Positions 15,924-24,883 of a DNA stretch of 64,000 bases are shown here, in pieces. Numbering within the stretch: the stretch's first letter is position 1; each line of letters begins with the position of its first letter. The notes beneath the pieces are model-generated. The model was given only the letters and a program-made list of their open reading frames with translations. It was not told where the DNA came from and made no database searches. A program made the position numbers and the translations under genes. Origin of the DNA: Fusibacter sp963666805 (GTDB lineage Bacteria; Bacillota; Clostridia; Peptostreptococcales; Acidaminobacteraceae); the NCBI GenBank assembly GCA_963666805.2, contig CAXXWR010000004.1, forward strand, positions 290,960 to 354,959. Direction: 5' to 3'.

Positions 15924-17402
15924 ATGAAACTCAATGAGATTTTAAAAGGAATAACTTTTGAAGTGCTATCTGGGCCTCAAAATCCAGACGTTTTATCAGT
16001 GACGCATGACTCAAGACATGTGGATGATGGCACTATGTTTATTGCTATTAAAGGCTTTACAGTAGATGGACACTCTTTTATAGATAAGGCAGTGAAGCAA
16101 GGGGCAAATGTCATTGCGGTGACGGACAAGGAGGCTTTAAATCAAAATAAAGGACTTGATTTTCAAGAAGCGACATGTGTCTATTTTGAGAACCACTGGG
16201 AGACGCTTGCACTGATAGGAAAAAATTTTTATAGTGATCCTTCGACAAAATTGAAAATGATTGGCGTAACAGGAACCAATGGCAAAACATCTATTACCCA
16301 ACTTTTAAGTGATATGTTTCAATCTAAGGCACAAGAAACGGCGGTTATTGGAACGATTGAAAATCGAATTGGACGGGATGTCATCCCAACACAAAATACG
16401 ACACCTGACGGTCTCATTTTAAATGATTTATTGAGAAGAGCAGTGGATCAACAGATTCCTTATTGCTTGATGGAAGTGAGTTCCCATGCACTCAAATGTA
16501 AACGCGTTGAAGGTATTGCTTTTGATGTGGGAGTATTTACAAATCTTTCGGAAGACCATTTAGACTTTCACAAGGATTTTGAAGATTATTTTGAGTCTAA
16601 AGCCTTGTTATTTGAAAAATTACAGAAAGGTGCTGTTATTAATGCAGATGATGAATATGGTGAAAAGCTAATTCATCGTTTTGAAGCAGCACTTTATCGA
16701 GGACGGTGTTTGTCTTATGGCATTGACAATCATGCTGAATTAAAGGCGGAAGATATTCAGTACTATGGTAATCAAACACGCTTTAAAGTGGTTTCATGTG
16801 AGGGACAAATTGAAGTAACCATTCCAATACCAGGGAAAATTTACGTTTATAATACGCTTGCTTGTGTAGGAGCTATGATGCTTGCAGGGTATTCTTTTGA
16901 AGAGAGCTGTAAAGCGTTACAAGTGATTCAACCTGTCAGGGGAAGACTTGAAAATGTGCCAAATGATAAAGGGATTCATGCCATGATTGATTTTGCCCAT
17001 ACACCTGATGCTTTAGAGAATGTCTTAAAAGTAATCAATGAATTTAAAACGGGTCGACTCATTACTGTTTTTGGTTGTGGTGGCGATCGTGATACCAAAA
17101 AACGGCCTCTCATGGCAGGGATTGCAGAGCGTTATTCTGACCTTGTTATTGCTACCAGTGATAATCCGAGAACGGAAGATCCAGAGGCTATACTAGATGA
17201 TGTCTTTAAAGGCTTTAAAAAAGTAGACGTTATTATCCGTGAAAGCAATCGAGAAAAAGCGATTGAGAAGGCTATTGAGGTGGCAAATGAAGGTGATGTT
17301 GTTCTTGTTGCGGGTAAGGGACATGAAAATTATCAAATTATAGGACATGTCAAAAAACACTTTGATGACAGAGAGATAGTCGAAAAGTATTTGAATAAAT
17401 GA
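15924..17402 (+). CDS. murE: UDP-MurNAc-L-Ala-D-Glu--meso-diaminopimelate ligase
   Basis: MurE adds the third residue of the peptidoglycan stem peptide in the cytoplasm. The 492 residues show the Mur ligase ATP motif GVTGTNGKTS near residue 117, the central-domain EVSSHALK, and the C-terminal DNPRTEDP motif that selects meso-diaminopimelate rather than lysine. The wall is therefore predicted to be mDAP type. The ATG at 15924 follows AAGGGAGA and is preferred to an in-frame ATG 48 bases upstream. A TATAAT at 15881-15886 may supply a minor internal promoter. Confidence 0.96.
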   Translation: MKLNEILKGITFEVLSGPQNPDVLSVTHDSRHVDDGTMFIAIKGFTVDGHSFIDKAVKQGANVIAVTDKEALNQNKGLDFQEATCVYFENHWETLALIGKNFYSDPSTKLKMIGVTGTNGKTSITQLLSDMFQSKAQETAVIGTIENRIGRDVIPTQNTTPDGLILNDLLRRAVDQQIPYCLMEVSSHALKCKRVEGIAFDVGVFTNLSEDHLDFHKDFEDYFESKALLFEKLQKGAVINADDEYGEKLIHRFEAALYRGRCLSYGIDNHAELKAEDIQYYGNQTRFKVVSCEGQIEVTIPIPGKIYVYNTLACVGAMMLAGYSFEESCKALQVIQPVRGRLENVPNDKGIHAMIDFAHTPDALENVLKVINEFKTGRLITVFGCGGDRDTKKRPLMAGIAERYSDLVIATSDNPRTEDPEAILDDVFKGFKKVDVIIRESNREKAIEKAIEVANEGDVVLVAGKGHENYQIIGHVKKHFDDREIVEKYLNK

Positions 17403-17482
17403 TAAAATAGGATAAGTCGTCTTATCCAGTATAAGACACATTTTAGGATAGACATAAAATTTTGAAAGGAAATAACTAAATC

Positions 17483-18448
17483 ATGATATTATCACATGCT
17501 CCTTTGGGAGTCGCATTGCTTATATTCTTTGCACTAGGATTAGGGGCGAGTTTATTTTTAGGTCCAATTTTCATCCCCTTACTTAAAAAAATGAAAATGG
17601 GACAAGCCATTAGAGAAGATGGTCCTCAATCACATCTCCAAAAGGGTGGAACGCCTACAATAGGTGGCCTTATCTTCTTAGCTGCATTTGCGTTTACAAT
17701 GGCAGTTATGCTAATGGGAGATGTACAATCGTTTTATATTATTATGGGCTGTTTTGGTTTTGGGCTGATTGGTTTTTTAGATGACTATTTAAAAGTGGTT
17801 AGAAAACATAATTTAGGGCTTAAAGCCAAACAAAAATTACTGCTTCAATTAGTGGTTTCTATTATGATGGCAATCTTTGCCTATACGATGGGGGATGCTA
17901 TTAGGATTCCATTTATGAACGGGGATTTATCTTTAGGGGTGTTCTTTATTCCTTTTATCATCTTCTTTATTTTAGCAGTTGATAATGCTGTCAATTTGAC
18001 AGATGGTTTAGATGGTCTTGCGGCAAGTATAACAGCAACCGTTCTCGCTATTTTTAGTATTTTAGCCTTTATGCAAGCCAATTATATTGTGATGGCACTT
18101 TGCTTAACCATGGTAGGAGGCTTGATTGGCTATCTTAAATTCAATTGGTATCCAGCTAAAGTCTTTATGGGAGATACAGGATCACTCGCTTTAGGTGGTT
18201 TTGTTGCAGCAGTTGCCATTTTATTGAAATTAGAATTATGGATACTTGTTGTTGGTTTTATTTACACTATTGAAGCCTTGTCTGTTTCATTACAAGTGTT
18301 GTATTATAAGAAAACGAAGAAGAGATTATTTAAAATGGCACCGATTCATCACCATTTTGAACTATCAGGCTGGAAAGAAACAAAAGTAGTGACAAGTTTC
18401 ATCGTCGTGACGCTTATTGGTGGTATTATTGGAATACTCATGTATTAG
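17483..18448 (+). CDS. mraY: Phospho-MurNAc-pentapeptide transferase
   Basis: MraY makes lipid I by moving phospho-MurNAc-pentapeptide to undecaprenyl phosphate. This 321-residue, ten-helix membrane enzyme has GTPTIGGL, the aspartate pair in GFLDDYLKV, the DNAVNLTDGLDGLA loop with the catalytic aspartate, the MGDTGSLALGG motif, and the HHHFE histidine cluster near the C-terminus. AAAGGAAA precedes the ATG at 17483. murD follows after 11 bp. Confidence 0.97.
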   Translation: MILSHAPLGVALLIFFALGLGASLFLGPIFIPLLKKMKMGQAIREDGPQSHLQKGGTPTIGGLIFLAAFAFTMAVMLMGDVQSFYIIMGCFGFGLIGFLDDYLKVVRKHNLGLKAKQKLLLQLVVSIMMAIFAYTMGDAIRIPFMNGDLSLGVFFIPFIIFFILAVDNAVNLTDGLDGLAASITATVLAIFSILAFMQANYIVMALCLTMVGGLIGYLKFNWYPAKVFMGDTGSLALGGFVAAVAILLKLELWILVVGFIYTIEALSVSLQVLYYKKTKKRLFKMAPIHHHFELSGWKETKVVTSFIVVTLIGGIIGILMY

Positions 18449-18459
18449 GAGGCAGCAAG

Positions 18460-19821
18460 TTGTACAAAGACAAATGTGTGCTGGTAGTTGGATTAGCAAG
18501 ATCGGGCTTGTCAGCAATCAAAGTATTAAACAAACAAGGGGCTAGGGTTAGTGTAACAGATATGGCCACTTCAGAAAAATTAGGTGACTTTGTTGACGAG
18601 GTTATCCCTTATGTAGAAGATTTGATTTTAGGGAAAGCACCTACAGGTGAAGAAAATTTTGATGTAGTTATTGTAAGTCCTGGTGTTCCACTAGATTTAC
18701 CGTTCTTGGTAGCTTACCAGAAACGTAATATTCCCATTATTGGTGAAATTGAACTGGCTTATCAATTGTCTAAAAGTACATTTATTGGCATTACAGGAAC
18801 CAATGGCAAAACAACAACAACTTCTTTAGTTGGAGAAATGTTTAAAAAAGCATTAATGGACTATTGTGTTGTGGGTAACATAGGGGTTGCTGCTGTTTCA
18901 AAAGCGGTTGAAACAGGGGAATCAACAACGTTGGTAACCGAGCTCAGTTCATTTCAACTTGAAAGTATTAAGTCTTTTAAGGCGCATATAGCGGCTATCA
19001 TCAATATTACTCCTGACCATTTAAATCGACATAAAACAATGGAAAATTATATAGCAGCTAAGGCACGTGTTTTTGAAAACCAAAATGAAAATGATTATTT
19101 ACTTTTAAATAAAGAAAATCAATATACTAAACAACTCTCTTTACTCGCTAAATCTCAAGTGATTTATTTTAGTCAGTGTGAAAGATTGGAAGAGGGCATT
19201 TTTATAGAAGAGGGCAGTATTGTTGCTATTTTACATGGTGTCAGAATAGAAGTGCTCCCAATATCAGAAATGTTTATCTTCGGCAAGCATAATGTTGAGA
19301 ATGCTCTAGTAGCAGTTGGCATTAGTTTGTTAGCAGGGATTCCTGTCGATGCTGTTAGAGAGGCACTTCGCCAGTTCAAAGGCGTTGAACATCGCATTGA
19401 ATATGTTGAAGAAATCAAATCAAGAGTCTTTTACAATGATTCTAAGGGCACTAATCCAGAATCAACCATTTGTGCGATTGATTCGATGACGCGTCCGACA
19501 GTCCTCATTGCTGGTGGTATGGATAAGGGCAGTGATTTTGATGAAATGATTCAGGCTTTTGATGGTAAAATTAAGACTTTGATTTTATTAGGTGAGACTA
19601 AAGCAAAAATCAAACAAGTGGCTGAAGAAAACAATTTTAATGAAATTGCCCTTGTTAACGATATGACTGAAGCTGTTGATAAGGCATTTGAATACTCTAC
19701 AGAAGGAGATGCTATTCTTTTGTCGCCGGCTTGTGCAAGTTGGGATATGTATCCTAATTTTGAAGTAAGGGGAGAACATTTCAAAGCATGCGTGCAGTCT
19801 TTAGCGAAGAGATGGACATAG
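18460..19821 (+). CDS. murD: UDP-N-acetylmuramoyl-L-alanine--D-glutamate ligase
   Basis: MurD adds D-glutamate to UDP-MurNAc-L-Ala. The 453-residue protein has an N-terminal Rossmann-like domain (VLVVGLARSGLSA), the ATP motif GITGTNGKTTTT, the NITPDHLNRH segment, and the C-terminal YNDSKGTNPESTICAI and LLSPACASWDMYPNFEVRG signatures. Translation begins at TTG 18460 behind a good AGGAGG, which makes the rare start credible. It lies between mraY and ftsW, in the usual order. Confidence 0.97.
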   Translation: MYKDKCVLVVGLARSGLSAIKVLNKQGARVSVTDMATSEKLGDFVDEVIPYVEDLILGKAPTGEENFDVVIVSPGVPLDLPFLVAYQKRNIPIIGEIELAYQLSKSTFIGITGTNGKTTTTSLVGEMFKKALMDYCVVGNIGVAAVSKAVETGESTTLVTELSSFQLESIKSFKAHIAAIINITPDHLNRHKTMENYIAAKARVFENQNENDYLLLNKENQYTKQLSLLAKSQVIYFSQCERLEEGIFIEEGSIVAILHGVRIEVLPISEMFIFGKHNVENALVAVGISLLAGIPVDAVREALRQFKGVEHRIEYVEEIKSRVFYNDSKGTNPESTICAIDSMTRPTVLIAGGMDKGSDFDEMIQAFDGKIKTLILLGETKAKIKQVAEENNFNEIALVNDMTEAVDKAFEYSTEGDAILLSPACASWDMYPNFEVRGEHFKACVQSLAKRWT

Positions 19822-19825
19822 GCTT

Positions 19826-20926
19826 ATGGGAAAAAAAAGAATGGACTATTCTCTTTTGCTAGTTACTTTTATGATTGTTGCCTTTGGTCTATTGATGGTA
19901 TACAGTTCCAGCTATTATTATGCCATGGACAAGTTTAACGACAGTATGTACTTTTTTAGACCAGAACTCCGATGGATTATTTTTGGGTCAATCGCTATGT
20001 TAGTGGCGTCAAAAGTGAATTATAAATTTTATAAGAAAATAGCAATTCCACTTTTTATTATTAATGTTATTTTGCTTGCTTATGTCTTGAAAGCACCTAA
20101 AATCAAGGACGTGAATAGGTGGATTGTTTTTAATGGTCTATCATTTCAGCCGGCGGAGATAACCAAAGCTTCAACGGTGTTCTTGTTTGCTTATTTGATT
20201 GAAAAAAATTATAAGTATATTAATAAAGCATCGGTTGTACTTACTTATCTGGCCATTATAGCAATTAATGGTTTTCTTATTATGGAAGAGCCGAATATGA
20301 GTACAGCGATTATCGTTGTAGGCATTAGTGCTGTTATGATCTTTGTAGGGGGACTTCACTGGCGATATGTGATCTTATTAAGTGGTATAGGGGTTGCTGG
20401 AGGATGGGCATTGGTTCAAAGTGCCGATTATCGTTTGAAGCGGTATACGGCTTTTCTAGATCCTTTTGCTGATCCCGATGATACTGGTTTTCAAGTGGTT
20501 CAGTCGCTTTACGCTTTAGGTTCTGGTGGCGTTCATGGGGTTGGGCTTGGAATGAGTACTCAAAATAAACTTTATATACCAGAACCGCAGAATGATATGA
20601 TTTTGGCGACGATTGGTGAAGAATTTGGATTTATTGGCCTTGTTATTTTGATGGTATTATTTTTGATTCTCATCTACAGATGTGCTAAAATAGCAATCAA
20701 TGCACCTGACAAATTCTCAATGTTTTTAGGCGTTGGTTTTACAGCTCAAATTGCTTTGCAAGTGATTATGAATTTTGCTGTGGTAACGTCTTCAATGCCA
20801 GTGACGGGGGTATCCTTGCCTTTTGTCAGTTATGGCGGAACCAGCATTTCGATTTTGTTGGCATCAATTGGAGTCATGCTTAATATATCCAAACATTGCA
20901 TAACACGGACGAATAGTGGAGAATAA
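19826..20926 (+). CDS. ftsW: Peptidoglycan glycosyltransferase FtsW (SEDS family)
   Basis: FtsW polymerises lipid II at the septum with its class B PBP partner. This 366-residue polytopic protein has the SEDS pattern: MVYSSSYYYA after TM1, NRWI and FQPAEITKASTVFLFA, the catalytic-region segment GGVHGVGLGMSTQNKLYIPEPQNDMILATIGEEFGFIG, and the PVTGVSLPFVSYGGTS motif near the C-terminus. The start lies 4 bp after the murD stop, and its ribosome site is weak, so translational coupling is likely. RodA or SpoVE are alternatives by sequence; position favours FtsW. Confidence 0.93.
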   Translation: MGKKRMDYSLLLVTFMIVAFGLLMVYSSSYYYAMDKFNDSMYFFRPELRWIIFGSIAMLVASKVNYKFYKKIAIPLFIINVILLAYVLKAPKIKDVNRWIVFNGLSFQPAEITKASTVFLFAYLIEKNYKYINKASVVLTYLAIIAINGFLIMEEPNMSTAIIVVGISAVMIFVGGLHWRYVILLSGIGVAGGWALVQSADYRLKRYTAFLDPFADPDDTGFQVVQSLYALGSGGVHGVGLGMSTQNKLYIPEPQNDMILATIGEEFGFIGLVILMVLFLILIYRCAKIAINAPDKFSMFLGVGFTAQIALQVIMNFAVVTSSMPVTGVSLPFVSYGGTSISILLASIGVMLNISKHCITRTNSGE

Positions 20927-20929
20927 AAT

Positions 20930-22048
20930 ATGAAAGTCATAGTAACAGGTGGTGGCACAGGAGGACATATTTATCCTGCTGTAGCGATTGCAGAAAAATT
21001 AAAAAAAGATTATAAAGGTGTTGAGATTCTGTATTTGGGAGCAAAATTGGGGATGGAAAAAACACTCGTTCCTCAAGCGGGACTTCCTTTTAAACAGATT
21101 GATGTAGCACCACTTAATAAAAAAATATCTCTCAAAACATTGAAGGCTGTCTTTACTTTAGTAAAGGGGCTGTTTCAATCAGCAAGAGAAATTAAACGGT
21201 TTAAGCCAGATGTGATTATTGGTACAGGGGGTTATGTTGCAGGTCCTGTTGTGATGATGGGTGCCTTATTGGGCGTCCCCACTATGATTCACGAACAAAA
21301 TGCCTTTCCAGGAATGACTAATAAAATATTGAGCCGTTTTGTCGATAAAGTTTTAGTGACCTTTGAAGAAGCCAAAGAACATTTTAAACAAAAGGATAAG
21401 ATTGTTTATACAGGACTTCCTGTTTTAGATGCATTTTTCTCTCATACGAGACAAGAAGCCAGACATAAATTGAAATTGGCTGACGATGTCATGGTCGTCA
21501 TGACGGTTGGTGGAAGTAATGGCGCTCTTAAAGTGAATGAAGTGATGATGAATGTCTATAAGTCATTGGCAGATCAGAAAAAGATTAAATTCATTCATGT
21601 TTCGGGTAAACGATATTATGAGCGCATCGAGAAAGGGATAAAAGACGGTATTTATCAAGTTGGTGATAACTTTGAATTGGTTGATTTTATGAAACAGATG
21701 CCTCTCTACTTAAAGGCAACTGATTTAGTCATATCCAGAGCAGGGGCATCAACTATTAATGAAATTATAGCGTCTCAAACGCCGTCTGTGATTATTCCGT
21801 CTCCTAATGTAGCCAATAACCATCAATTTTTTAATGCAAAGGTGGTTGATAAAAATGGCATGGGATTGATTATTTCAGAGTCGGAATTAACAGCACCATT
21901 GATGGTCAATACGATTATGAACTTTTATGAAGAACCTAGTAAATTAGAGATTATGCGCAAAAACTGTGAAAAAATAGATATTCATTCAGCGCTTGATCGG
22001 ATCTCAGAAGAAGTATCTCATCTTTTAGGTGATAATCAACTAAAATAA
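20930..22048 (+). CDS. murG: Lipid II synthase MurG
   Basis: MurG (GT28) transfers GlcNAc from UDP-GlcNAc to lipid I on the inner membrane face. The 372-residue two-domain GT-B enzyme starts with VTGGGTGGHIYPAVAIA (acceptor-binding glycine loop). It continues with IGTGGYVAGPV and HEQNAFPGMTNKIL, and in the C-terminal domain VVMTVGGSNGA and the donor-site ISRAGASTINEI and PNVANNHQFFNA. The ATG lies 3 bp after ftsW's stop, with TGGAG upstream. Confidence 0.97.
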   Translation: MKVIVTGGGTGGHIYPAVAIAEKLKKDYKGVEILYLGAKLGMEKTLVPQAGLPFKQIDVAPLNKKISLKTLKAVFTLVKGLFQSAREIKRFKPDVIIGTGGYVAGPVVMMGALLGVPTMIHEQNAFPGMTNKILSRFVDKVLVTFEEAKEHFKQKDKIVYTGLPVLDAFFSHTRQEARHKLKLADDVMVVMTVGGSNGALKVNEVMMNVYKSLADQKKIKFIHVSGKRYYERIEKGIKDGIYQVGDNFELVDFMKQMPLYLKATDLVISRAGASTINEIIASQTPSVIIPSPNVANNHQFFNAKVVDKNGMGLIISESELTAPLMVNTIMNFYEEPSKLEIMRKNCEKIDIHSALDRISEEVSHLLGDNQLK

Positions 22049-22058
22049 GGCGGAAAAT

Positions 22059-22769
22059 ATGAAAAAAGTTTTCATTTTTTTAATACTCATTTTAGTGTTG
22101 GGTGGCTCAGCTTATTTTGTGATTAATGAAACACAATGGCTTAGAGTAGTTGATATTAAATTCAATGCCAATGAGGCACTTAATATTTACGATTTACAGC
22201 GCTATTCAGGTGTTAAATATGGTGAATGGATGTTTAAAATTAATATCGAATCGGTTGAAAAGGGGTTAATGGAACATCCTTATGTTAAAGCGGTTGAAGT
22301 GACGAGAACCTATCCATCAACGCTGAATTTTAACATCACTTACCGTGAGCATTATATGAACATTAAGTACTCAGATATTATTTTATCTCTTGATGATTCA
22401 TTGATGGTGCTTAAAGTATTAGACCAAGAAAATGAGGGGTATACCGTAGAAGGAATGGAGTTTACTTCTTTTGCAACAGGAAAGCAAATTGATGTAAATG
22501 AATTATATATATTAGAGAATATTGTGAAACTCATTGACCTTTTGAATCAGAGTGAGTACAATGCAAACAAGACAATACAATATGAGCAAAGTGATATTAT
22601 CGTGAAAATTGGAGATATCAAAGTGCATTTTGGAGACGGTGAACATATTGAAGAACGTTTCAATCAATTTGTTAATATTTATGAGTCTCTCACCAATGAA
22701 GGGGTAACATCTGGGGTGATAGATGTGAGTAGTGATGGATTACCCGTTTTTAGACCTTTTGGAAAGTAG
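22059..22769 (+). CDS. ftsQ: Cell division protein FtsQ/DivIB
   Basis: This 236-residue bitopic divisome protein has a very short cytoplasmic N-terminus, one transmembrane helix (about 4-22), an extracellular POTRA domain (VVDIKFNANEALNIYDLQRYSGVKYGEWMFKINIESVEKGLMEHPYVKAVEV), and a beta domain. In Bacilli and Clostridia the protein is named DivIB. It complexes with FtsL and DivIC and regulates septal synthesis. AAGGCGGAAA precedes the ATG. It heads the membrane-protein block with the two DUF881 genes and sbp. Confidence 0.9.
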   Translation: MKKVFIFLILILVLGGSAYFVINETQWLRVVDIKFNANEALNIYDLQRYSGVKYGEWMFKINIESVEKGLMEHPYVKAVEVTRTYPSTLNFNITYREHYMNIKYSDIILSLDDSLMVLKVLDQENEGYTVEGMEFTSFATGKQIDVNELYILENIVKLIDLLNQSEYNANKTIQYEQSDIIVKIGDIKVHFGDGEHIEERFNQFVNIYESLTNEGVTSGVIDVSSDGLPVFRPFGK

Positions 22770-22777
22770 GTGCAAAG

Positions 22778-23488
22778 ATGAAAAAAGATTATATATGGAT
22801 AGGCCTAGCTTGTGTCGTTTTGGGCATCTTTATTTCCTTTCAAATGAAATTTGTTCAAGGAACGTATTTAGCAGGCTCAACCCCTACCGTGAAGACTACA
22901 GAAATATTAAACGAACTGAATGCGGTTAAAGCAGAAAAAGAAAATTTATTAGAGGAAATTGACACATTAGAAAAACAATTAGAAGATATTCAAGGTTCAG
23001 CATCCACTGAAAATGCAGTTATTAAAAGTATGACAGATGAACTTAATAAATATAAATTGTTTGCTGGAATGACGAAAGTTCAAGGTGAAGGAATATTGAT
23101 TACTATTGATAATCCCCCAGCTGATAGTAGTTATGGTTCAGATATTAGTATCGCCTATAACTATAAGTTAATTCTTGAATTACTAAATGAACTTAATTCG
23201 GCAGGTGCCGAAGCTATTTCAATTAATGAACAGCGTGTGGTCAATAATACAGAAGTTAGACTTGCGGGTTCACAGGTTAACGTTAATATGATTCCGCTAT
23301 CACCACCGTATACGGTTAAAGCTATTGGTAATGCGGATACCCTTGAAGGGGCTATTAATCAACGTTTTGGAATTGTATCAACTATCAGAGAGATGGGCTT
23401 TTACATTGAAGATAAAAAAATCGATAATATAGAAGTGCCTGCTTACAATGGAAGTGTCAAGTTTAAATATGCAACAACAGTAAAGTAG
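22778..23488 (+). CDS. DUF881 membrane protein (YlxW/YlxX-like), first copy
   Basis: This 236-residue protein has one N-terminal membrane helix (about 5-23), a coiled coil (residues 40-80, NELNAVKAEKENLLEEIDTLEKQLEDIQ), and a DUF881 domain outside the membrane. Marks of the family are GEGILITIDNPP, NELNSAGAEAISINEQRV and IPLSPPYTVKAIG. B. subtilis has the related ylxW and ylxX in the same place between divIB and sbp; their function is unknown. Its stop is followed by the second copy within 10 bp. Confidence 0.88.
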   Translation: MKKDYIWIGLACVVLGIFISFQMKFVQGTYLAGSTPTVKTTEILNELNAVKAEKENLLEEIDTLEKQLEDIQGSASTENAVIKSMTDELNKYKLFAGMTKVQGEGILITIDNPPADSSYGSDISIAYNYKLILELLNELNSAGAEAISINEQRVVNNTEVRLAGSQVNVNMIPLSPPYTVKAIGNADTLEGAINQRFGIVSTIREMGFYIEDKKIDNIEVPAYNGSVKFKYATTVK

Positions 23489-23497
23489 GTGATGACG

Positions 23498-24217
23498 ATG
23501 CAAAATAAGAAATTTAAAGCAACTTTATTTATGCTCACATTACTACTTGGCATTTTGTTTGTTATGCAGTATCGTTCGTTGAGTACGGGCGTTAAATACA
23601 TGGGAATGAAAGACATGTATATTAGCAGTATAGAACTCGATGCCCAACAAGCAGAAGTGGATCAACTTAAGATTAAAAAAGAAGAACTACAAGCCAAGAT
23701 TCAAACATTTGAAGATGCAAAATCCAGTCGTTCAAGTGACTTTGAAACGGTCATGGAAGATGAAATAGAATCGACTCGTGTTTTATCGGGTTTGACGGCA
23801 GTTGAAGGCCCAGGTGTTGTTATTATTGTCTCAGATGGGACAAGAGAGCTTAATGAATACGAAGATGCTAATGTTGTATTGGTACATGACATTGATATTA
23901 GGTCGATGGTTGATGATTTAAGAAATGCAGGTGCAGAAGCCATTTCAATTAATGGTCAACGTGTTGTGTTTAATAAATCTAAGATTCAGTGTGTAGGGCC
24001 AACCATCAAAATCAACGATCAAGTTTTTGCACCGCCTTATATCATCGAAGCCATTGGTGATCGAAAATATTTGGAATCAGCTATAAATGCCCCAGGTAGT
24101 TACAGTGATAGTTTAAGAACATGGGGTATCTTTGTTGAAGTCAACACATCAATAAGTGTGAGCATACCTGCTTATGAGGGCGGTATGAATTATAACTATA
24201 TTTCAGAAGTAGAATAG
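23498..24217 (+). CDS. DUF881 membrane protein (YlxW/YlxX-like), second copy
   Basis: This is a paralogue of the previous gene: 239 residues, with an N-terminal membrane helix (about 7-24), a coiled coil (QQAEVDQLKIKKEELQAKIQTFEDA) and a DUF881 domain (GPGVVIIVSDG, LRNAGAEAISINGQRVV, APPYIIEAIGD). The start at ATG 23498 behind AGGTGATG is preferred over a GTG and an ATG up to 9 bases upstream. The shared AGAEAISIN core shows a tandem duplication followed by divergence. The role is unknown, and the setting points to division or wall synthesis. Confidence 0.88.
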   Translation: MQNKKFKATLFMLTLLLGILFVMQYRSLSTGVKYMGMKDMYISSIELDAQQAEVDQLKIKKEELQAKIQTFEDAKSSRSSDFETVMEDEIESTRVLSGLTAVEGPGVVIIVSDGTRELNEYEDANVVLVHDIDIRSMVDDLRNAGAEAISINGQRVVFNKSKIQCVGPTIKINDQVFAPPYIIEAIGDRKYLESAINAPGSYSDSLRTWGIFVEVNTSISVSIPAYEGGMNYNYISEVE

Positions 24218-24228
24218 AGGGTGAGAAG

Positions 24229-24603
24229 ATGATTATTGCAATCTTTGGCATTTTAGTAGGTCTTTTAATAGGTTTATATTTACCTGTAGAATTTACAACT
24301 ATTTCATCCCTGTATATTTCCGTAGGTCTACTTGCGGCAATGGATTCAATACTAGGGGCAATTCGAGCGAGTTTAGAAGAAAGATTTGACAATGTTGTAT
24401 TTTTAAGCGGTTTTGTGGTGAATGCACTTGTGGCAATTGGTTTATCTTTTGTTGGTGATAAAATGGGTGTTCCGATTTATTATGCGGCTATTTTTGTATT
24501 CGGGACACGTATGTTTAATAACATTGGTCGCATTCGTACAGATACAATTGATAAAATGAGAATGAAGTCAAGGGAAAAAAGTAAGAAAATTGATAAGCAA
24601 TAA
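24229..24603 (+). CDS. sbp: Small basic protein Sbp (DUF1290)
   Basis: This 124-residue membrane protein has about three hydrophobic segments and a basic C-terminal tail (IDKMRMKSREKSKKIDKQ). The AMDSILGAIRASLEERFDN loop and FGTRMFNNIGRIR are typical of the DUF1290/Sbp family, which in Bacilli lies immediately before ftsA-ftsZ. Function is unknown. Here it is followed not by ftsA but by a 280-bp gap and ftsZ. GAGGGTGAGAAG precedes the ATG. Confidence 0.88.
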   Translation: MIIAIFGILVGLLIGLYLPVEFTTISSLYISVGLLAAMDSILGAIRASLEERFDNVVFLSGFVVNALVAIGLSFVGDKMGVPIYYAAIFVFGTRMFNNIGRIRTDTIDKMRMKSREKSKKIDKQ

Positions 24604-24883
24604 GACCTAATCCCTTGAAAAATCTAAAAAAAACTGCTTTTTTCTCAAAAAAAAGATTCCCAAAAAGTAGAAAAGAGTATATACTATATGTAGTAGAATT
24701 ATAGCTATTTCAAACAATAGATATGGCTAGCGATCAAGCTAAATTTATAACATTATTTTAGTTTTAATATAACAATGACAGCATATAAATCTATAATAGA
24801 GATTTGTGGAGTAAAAAAATGGATCATTTGTTTAAGTCATAATATGGCAAGCGATGATTACTTTGTGTATGAGGAGGATTTTC
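24604..24883 (+). promoter_or_regulatory. ftsZ leader region with repeats
   Basis: This 280-bp AT-rich gap lies where ftsA is usually found, and no ftsA remnant is visible. It holds a near-perfect direct repeat, ATATGGC[T/A]AGCGAT (24721-24734 and 24842-24855). It also holds a TATAAT (24792-24797) inside an inverted repeat, AAATCT-N7-AGATTT (24787-24805). No convincing -35 or terminator was found. It probably carries the ftsZ promoter. Confidence 0.45.
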
